Part shown: one piece after another, positions 57,612-61,281 of the stretch
How positions within the stretch are numbered: the first letter of the stretch is position 1
Layout: each line of letters opens with the position of its first letter
NCBI GenBank assembly: GCA_945872795.1
Contig: CAMCAZ010000015.1
Span: 1-61,281 of the forward strand
DNA: 61,281 bases
Reading direction: 5' to 3'
DNA from: Chryseobacterium gleum
GTDB taxonomy: Bacteria > Bacteroidota > Bacteroidia > Flavobacteriales_F > PHOS-HE28
Notes under the pieces: generated by a model
The model's input: the letters and a program-made list of their open reading frames with translations, nothing else
Told to the model about the DNA's origin: nothing
Database searches by the model: none
Program-made: the position numbers and the translations under genes

Positions 57612-58729
57612 TACTGAGCCGGTGACGAAGATCCGTACTCATGCGGCGTAGGAGACATCTGGATGAAGGAAGTACTGCATGACCTTGACAGGTGTCCGTT
57701 GAACGCTTCTGTAGTGGCCGATAATGGACTTGACCATCTGCTCCTCAGTGCGGGCTGGAGCTTTGGAGGTAACGTTCTTCTTCAGCGCCGCATTGGCCAC
57801 TTCCACCGGATTGAGTTCCTGGGAGTAGCTGGGTAGGAAGAAGAGTTCGATGCGATGGCTGTTGATGGCCAACCAAGACTGTAGAGCTTTGGCGTGATGC
57901 ACCGGCAGGTTATCCAAGATCAGGAAGACCTTCCGATTTGCGCGCGCGATCAGGCGTTCCAAGAAACGGCGGAACAACCGCACATTGAGGGCTCCTTTGA
58001 ACACCATCCAGCGCATGATGCCCCGGTTGCTGATCGCCGAGATGATCGAGCGTCCATAGCGCATATTGTTCACGCGTACGATCGGGGTTTGGCCACGCTT
58101 GGCGAAGCTGCGCCCGCGCACATCATCGTTGCGAACCCCGGTCTCGTCACCCCAAAGGATCTCGGCCCCTTCCCGCTTGGCGCGGTGCTCAATACCTGGA
58201 TAGATCTCCGTCTTCCATTTGTGTGCTTCGGCAGGGCGCTGTTCAAATGCCCGGGGCATGGGCTTCTGTGAAGTGACCCCCAGCGCTTCATGTAGTCGGT
58301 CAGCGTAAGTTCGGCAAGTGCCACACCATAGCGTTCGCAGATCAACTGACCAACGGCCTTGCGCGTCCATAGTGCAAAGGGCAGTTTGAGCTGATCGGGC
58401 ATTTTGTCACTGATCGGTCGTTGTATCTCTTGCTGCTGCTCATCCGTGAGCAGATGCCCGCTGCCCGATGGCCGACCTATGCGCCTTGTCTCCAACGCTT
58501 TCCATCCCTTCTTCAGGTACAGTTGCCACGCACGGTTGGCAGCATGTCGGCTCATACTGCAGAGTTCACCGGAGTCCTTCAGGCCAACGCCCCGCTGTCG
58601 GCATCGCACTACCTGCTTGCGCCGCTCGATAAGCGCTTCTTCTCCAAGGCTTCTTGAATCGCTTCTGTTCATGTCCGCCGTGATCCACAGATCGTGCCGA
58701 TCGTCTGTTTCTTTCCCACCGGCTCAGTA
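57612..58729 (-). mobile_element. IS630-family insertion sequence with TA target duplication
   Basis: The element spans 57614-58727. Its ends are inverted repeats CTGAGCCGGTG (57614-57624) and CACCGGCTCAG (58717-58727), with imperfect pairing further in. Each end is bordered by TA (57612-57613 and 58728-58729), the target duplication expected of IS630/mariner elements. One transposase gene fills it on the minus strand but is frameshifted. Total ~1.1 kb, normal for the family. Confidence 0.85.
57639..58672 (-). pseudogene. IS630-family transposase, two frames joined by a -1 shift
   Basis: The first frame (58672 down to ~58280) encodes an N-terminal helix-turn-helix region (EEALIERRKQVVRCRQRGVG, 20 residues; LTLTDYMKRWG). 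The second frame, open from 58370 to 57639, continues VTSQKPMPRAFEQRPAEAHK (20) and holds the DDE catalytic domain: WGDETGV, LILDNLPVHHAK and SYSQELNPVE. The frames meet at five G (58281 to 58277): one more G restores a continuous protein. This could be a dead copy or a site of -1 ribosomal slippage, which is reported for some IS630 elements. Without a shift, neither frame gives an active enzyme. Confidence 0.8.
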
Positions 58730-58934
58730 ACACTGCTCGCAGCGGTGCTTTGGTGACCATCAACTAGCCCGACCTGCCGGGAGCTGCCTCATGGCTAACA
58801 GACGCACTTGACGGCCCACGGAGCGTGCTTCACGATGGTCCGACACAAGCGATGTCCCTTGCAGGCGCATTTTTTTTCCGGACACTGTAACCTTTTCATG
58901 ACCGCGTTGGTAAAAGGACACAAACCCAATCACC

Positions 58935-59285
58935 ATGAAACTCCTGAAACTCTTCCTTCTGCCCCTGGCACTCGGCTTTGCCACCCTCGGCTACAGTCAG
59001 ACCGATGGTCCCGGTTTCCCTGCGGCGAGCGTCACCGACGGTGAGGTCACCATCTGGCCCAACCCGTTCCGCGATGACCTCAACATCATGGTGAACAACC
59101 TTCACACCGAGGATCTCACCATCCAGGTGGTGAACAGCCGCCTGCGTGTATTATCAGAATACCGCGGAGAGTTCCATATCCAGACCGTGATGAACCTCTC
59201 CTCACTGCCCGCCGGTACTTACTGGGTACTGATCATCAAGGATGGCCAGACCATCGCCAAACGGGCAGTTCGTAAGAGGAACTGA
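58935..59285 (+). CDS. Minimal T9SS type A sorting-domain protein
   Basis: A 116-residue protein made almost only of secretion signals. A signal peptide (LKLFLLPLALGFATLGYSQ) is followed by ~16 residues of linker and then a complete T9SS C-terminal domain (VTIWPNPFRDDLNIMVNN at ~38, LSSLPAGTYWVLIIKDGQ, ending AKRAVRKRN). There is no room for a functional domain. It may be a degenerate cargo protein, a decoy for the sorting machinery or a small surface protein. It has its own terminator. Composition is like the rest of the genome. Confidence 0.8.
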   Translation: MKLLKLFLLPLALGFATLGYSQTDGPGFPAASVTDGEVTIWPNPFRDDLNIMVNNLHTEDLTIQVVNSRLRVLSEYRGEFHIQTVMNLSSLPAGTYWVLIIKDGQTIAKRAVRKRN

Positions 59286-59309
59286 TACAATCCACTCAAA
59301 CACTGAAAG

Positions 59310-59332
59310 AGCCCCGTACTACGGGGCTTTTT
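59310..59332 (+). terminator. Rho-independent terminator after the minimal T9SS gene
   Basis: AGCCCCGT and ACGGGGCT form a perfect 8-bp stem around ACT, followed by TTTTTC, 24 nt past the stop codon. A clean intrinsic terminator, which suggests that the small gene is, or recently was, expressed. Confidence 0.9.
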
Positions 59333-59633
59333 CATTTCCACGGATGATCTTCATGGACATTCGTTTACCGAATGTACTTCAGAGCCGAAAAGGAACCTGC
59401 ATGGTCGCCGTCCGATACTTTATTGATCTGGTCATGATAAAGCGGACGATCGGCATGAACTGTGGATCTTGTTCTGGCATGAGTGACTGCGATAGCCCGA
59501 GGTTGTCGATGCCGGAAGTCAACGAGCGTCGTCCTCAAGCGGTGCAATGCCTGATAGAGGGCATATGTTCTATCCACCTAAAAAACAGCACACGTTCATG
59601 GTTGCAAGACCATAAACGTGTCCGGGAAGTTAG
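59333..59633. other. Gene-free stretch of lower GC
   Basis: About 300 bp between the terminator and the inverted-repeat element, visibly richer in A+T than the rest of the window. No frame has recognisable homology. A hairpin lies near its right end (59590-59621). Confidence 0.4.
59590..59621. repeat. Imperfect hairpin
   Basis: ACACGTTCATGGT (59590-59602) pairs with ACCATAAACGTGT (59609-59621) with one mismatch and a 6-nt loop (TGCAAG). On the minus strand it is followed within a few nt by a T-rich run (GCTGTTTTTT), so it could act as a terminator for transcripts coming from the toxin-antitoxin side. Confidence 0.5.
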
Positions 59634-59892
59634 GGGTACCTCGAAGAACCTCGAACGGATGGCGCGCGCAGCTATCGTTCGGTCAGACGAGGCGCCCCGA
59701 AGTGAGGATACTGGTCTCCGACGCGCCAAAGCGCTCTGGTCGCACTTCGCCAAAGCGCTCCGGCGACGGCGCGCGACGGAGCGAACGAAGTATCCAACTG
59801 AGGGGCAACGAAGTATGGCCGGACGAGAGCAAGTGCACATGGAAAGCGCCCCTGCCTCCATCGCCGCCGGAGCGAGGTTCTTCGAGGTACCC
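59634..59892. repeat. 259-bp element bounded by perfect 20-bp inverted repeats
   Basis: The arms are 59634-59653 (begins GGGTACCTCGAAG) and 59873-59892 (ends TTCGAGGTACCC), perfectly complementary over 20 bp. The inside includes a 13-bp direct repeat CGCCAAAGCGCTC at 59724 and 59748 and other short GC-rich repeats; no gene is seen. The right arm ends exactly at the stop codon of the truncated toxin frame. It resembles a small non-autonomous mobile element, but no target duplication was found. Confidence 0.65.
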
Positions 59893-60000
59893 TTAGGCGG
59901 CTAAAACTTGATCCAAGCCTCGGGTTATCTCTTCCAGACCATCGGGGCCCGAAGCGGCATCAGCTTCCGCTTCGGGCTGCACGACCAGCGTGTAGATCAT
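59893..60000 (-). pseudogene. ParE/RelE-type toxin, 5' fragment
   Basis: The frame begins ATG at 60000, overlapping the antitoxin stop by 4 bp (ATGA), and reads MIYTLVVQPEAEADAA, the typical N-terminus of ParE/RelE toxins. Similarity stops there; 19 further residues (SGPDGLEEITRGLDQVLAA) lead to a stop formed at the edge of the inverted-repeat element. Full toxins of this family are ~95-100 residues, so this copy lacks its fold and should be inactive. Confidence 0.65.
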
Positions 60001-60282
60001 GGTCGCCGGGAACGCAGGCGCTCCAGGGAGTCCTTCCGCGATGAACCCTTGCTCTCACCACGCAGTCGTGCCTGGTGGCGGCGCTCCATCTCGGCAAGCT
60101 CCTCCTCACTCATCTCCTCATCGGGGGCTCCAGTGGGTACTGTGGCCAACACCTCCCCCACCAACGCTCGTACCTCGTCCGCCGTGTACAGCCGGTCCTC
60201 CAACTTCAGGAAGGGAACCGCGCTTCATCCTCCACGTTGGCGATGCGCTCGAGGAATTCGAGTTTGTGGGTCTTGAGGTCCA
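59997..60282 (-). pseudogene. Antitoxin of the ParDE/RelBE type, frameshifted
   Basis: The ATG at 60282 begins MDLKTHKLEFLERIANVEDE, like many Bacteroidota antitoxins that start MDLxxxKLEL. After ~25 codons this frame meets TGA. In the -1 frame the protein continues FLKLEDRLYTADEVRAL, then GAPDEEMSEEELAEMERRHQ and a basic tail, ending in the ATGA overlap with the toxin start. One lost base near 60205-60218 would explain the break. Either the antitoxin is dead, in keeping with the truncated toxin, or the shortened product from an internal start (around 60203) remains. Confidence 0.6.
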
Positions 60283-60286
60283 TGAC

Positions 60287-60294
60287 CCAAAGCT
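60287..60294 (-). promoter_or_regulatory. Bacteroidetes-type -7 box directly before the antitoxin
   Basis: Minus-strand TAGCTTTG matches TAnnTTTG exactly and only GGTC separates it from the ATG at 60282. The arrangement is almost the same as before vapB (28780-28795) and implies a leaderless mRNA. Confidence 0.55.
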
Positions 60295-60387
60295 AATGGC
60301 CGGACACTATGCCCGCGTGAGCGATCGAACGGGAAAGCCCAGAGCCGTCTTCGGCGAGGACTTGCACGGAAGAGCGCGACCCGAGGG

Positions 60388-60417
60388 CCCTGAGCGGAGC
60401 AGAGCGGAGTCGAAGGG
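60388..60417 (+). repeat. Second copy of the dispersed palindromic repeat
   Basis: CCCTGAGCGGAG at the start and GAGTCGAAGGG at the end match the unit inside ispH (28382-28403). Here the core is lengthened by a 10-bp partial duplication (GAGCGGAGCA then GAGCGGAGTC). This copy is intergenic. Confidence 0.55.
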
Positions 60418-60534
60418 TGCGAGGGGCACGCCCAAACAACCCGCATTCCCGTTGCGCACTCGTTGCGTTCGTAGCAGCTTGCCCCGGGCTTGAACCGGGG
60501 TTGCGGTAGAGCATTCCTCCCGATCTTCGCCCTC

Positions 60535-60639
60535 ATGCAATTAGAGAAGTACGCCAGCGGCCAATGGGTCGCCGGCTTGTTGGTGAGCATGCATGCCCGG
60601 ATGATGACCGACGGCAGCCCGGAGGAACGAATGGCCTGA
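60535..60639 (+). CDS. Doubtful 34-residue open frame
   Basis: ATG at 60535 to TGA at 60637. The product (MQLEKYASGQWVAGLLVSMH then ARMMTDGSPEERMA) has coding-like codon choice, and GATCTTCG lies 5 nt before the ATG, the same close spacing as other starts here. It may be a small gene or the start of one cut short. No family is recognised. Confidence 0.25.
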   Translation: MQLEKYASGQWVAGLLVSMHARMMTDGSPEERMA

Positions 60640-60704
60640 TCGGCCGCCCGCTCAGGTAGCACGAAGGATGTGCCACCAGGCGCACGTTCTGCGCAACGAT
60701 ACGC

Positions 60705-61281
60705 TCAGCGCAACACGGTCACATGGCCGCGTACCGTCCTGACCTTCTCGGTCACACAGCGGTCCGCTGTGCTCAACTTGTAAGCGTACAGGTCATTGGG
60801 ATATCCTTCCGCGGTCCAGCGCTCCCCGGGATCGGTGGAACGGAACACTTCGCCCCCCCACCGGTCGAAGATCACCAGCTCGAACTCGGCCGGCACCGGG
60901 AAGAGGGACGCCCCCAGATCGTCGTTAATGCCATCACCGTTCGGGGTGAACGTGTTGGGAAAATACACCGACAAGGGTTCCTCCAGCCGCACACGCGTGG
61001 TGCCGGAGGTGGCGCATCCATTGGAATCGGTGGCCGTCACGGTGAACTCGGTCTCCACCTCGGGGATGATGGTGATGCTGCTGCCAACGCCTTGGTTCGA
61101 CCAGTCGAAGGTGACTTCGCCCGTGCCACCGGAACTACCCACACTGATGGTGAGGGGTCGGTCTTGGCAGGCGAGCAGTTCCTCTTCCAGCAAGATCTCC
61201 AGTGGCGCAGGCTCCACCAGGCTGAAGGTGATGGTAGTGTCACATCCCCCTTCGGAAACGATGGTCACGGAGTAATCTCCC
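60705..61281 (-). CDS. Gliding-motility-type C-terminal (CHU_C, T9SS type B) protein, 5' end outside window
   Basis: The frame stays open to the right edge, so at least 191 C-terminal residues are present and the N-terminus is missing. An Ig-like/PKD-type repeat (EVTFDWSNQGVGSSITIIPE, 20 residues; TVTATDSNGCATSG) is followed by the CHU_C domain: VYFPNTFTPNGDGINDDLGA (20), FELVIFDRWGGEVFRSTDP and the ending YAYKLSTADRCVTEKVRTV, RGHVTVLR. Such tails direct large surface proteins through T9SS, often with help of the SprF/PorP-type partner. The full protein is probably a multi-repeat adhesin. Confidence 0.9.
   Translation of the reverse strand, partial: GDYSVTIVSEGGCDTTITFSLVEPAPLEILLEEELLACQDRPLTISVGSSGGTGEVTFDWSNQGVGSSITIIPEVETEFTVTATDSNGCATSGTTRVRLEEPLSVYFPNTFTPNGDGINDDLGASLFPVPAEFELVIFDRWGGEVFRSTDPGERWTAEGYPNDLYAYKLSTADRCVTEKVRTVRGHVTVLR

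Larger units (their letters stand above)
60295..60704. other. Gene-poor stretch with repeats
   Basis: About 410 bp between the antitoxin promoter and the CHU_C gene stop. It contains the dispersed repeat at 60388-60417, GC-rich short repeats (GTTGCGCACTCGTTGCG near 60451) and a doubtful small frame at 60535. CCCCGG-TTCAAGC-CCGGGG on the minus strand near 60482-60500 looks like a T-arm, but no full tRNA can be folded around it. Confidence 0.4.

Noticed and set aside
58795-58899. Minus-strand 34-codon frame for a Cys/Lys-rich peptide (starts MKRLQCPEKKCACKG)
   Set aside because: Short, low-support frame between the IS and the minimal T9SS gene; no promoter spacing, no homology recognised, Cys content could be chance.
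59242-59904. Plus-strand 220-codon open frame across the terminator and inverted-repeat element
   Set aside because: It begins inside the T9SS gene, crosses a strong terminator and both repeat arms, and has no protein-like segments.
60478-60515. tRNA-like T-arm (CCCCGG-TTCAAGC-CCGGGG on the minus strand) and a nearby D-arm-like GCGGTAGAGC on the plus strand
   Set aside because: The two parts are on opposite strands and no acceptor or anticodon stem can be formed around either.
1-61281. CRISPR arrays, rRNA operons, prophage or biosynthetic gene cluster
   Set aside because: No regularly spaced direct repeats, no rRNA signatures, no phage structural or integrase genes and no NRPS/PKS-type genes were seen.

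Overview
The window is chromosomal DNA of a high-GC member of the Bacteroidota, most likely a Flavobacteriales lineage. The evidence is: four proteins with C-terminal type IX secretion (T9SS) sorting domains; a PorQ homologue; a gliding-motility-type C-terminal (CHU_C) protein at the right edge; the long form of IspH; a fused FTCD; a lack of Shine-Dalgarno sequences; and repeated matches to the Bacteroidetes -7 promoter box TAnnTTTG just upstream of genes. Species cannot be told from the sequence alone.

Layout. 1-11.5 kb: end of a membrane glycosyltransferase, a PLP-dependent cystathionine gamma-synthase/lyase, TerC, a secreted trypsin-like peptidase, a PorE-like OmpA/PD40 protein, an AsmA-family protein and chorismate synthase. 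11.6-20.5 kb: a T9SS-exported SGNH hydrolase, a histidine-degradation group (hutI, a CPBP membrane protease, bifunctional ftcD), a membrane-anchored patatin and a BadF-type sugar kinase. 20.5-27 kb, all on the minus strand: LuxR-type regulator, RNase Z, T9SS protein, STAS protein, pyrB, pyrR, rpsA. 27.2-40.5 kb: ispH, a vapBC toxin-antitoxin pair, cmk, porQ, queA, a secreted subtilase, lon, a GlmU-like sugar nucleotidyltransferase, and a PiT phosphate transporter with its DUF47 partner.

40.6-55.3 kb: a gamma-carbonic-anhydrase-like hexapeptide protein, a nested inverted-repeat element sitting against a DUF486 gene, a Kef-type antiporter, a DUF2330/RnfD-like pair, a receiver-receiver-kinase cassette, a NYN nuclease fused to a cold-shock-like domain, a DUF4468-like protein, a HisKA_2 kinase, a prolyl oligopeptidase lipoprotein, DUF2490 and an exported beta-carbonic anhydrase. 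55.4-60.7 kb is a decay zone. It holds a frameshifted GNAT remnant, an ABC transporter whose upstream partner gene is cut by an IS630-family element with a TA target duplication, a minimal T9SS protein, a 20-bp inverted-repeat element lying against a truncated ParE-like toxin, a frameshifted antitoxin, and a dispersed palindromic repeat. The same repeat type also sits in frame inside ispH.

Most of the window is housekeeping and envelope biology. No CRISPR array, rRNA or convincing tRNA was seen. The most unusual signals are the repeat inserted inside ispH, the two inverted-repeat elements, and the recurrent promoter boxes placed 4-7 nt from start codons, which imply leaderless mRNAs, including for both toxin-antitoxin operons. 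I did not find a clearly new multi-gene defence or biosynthetic system.
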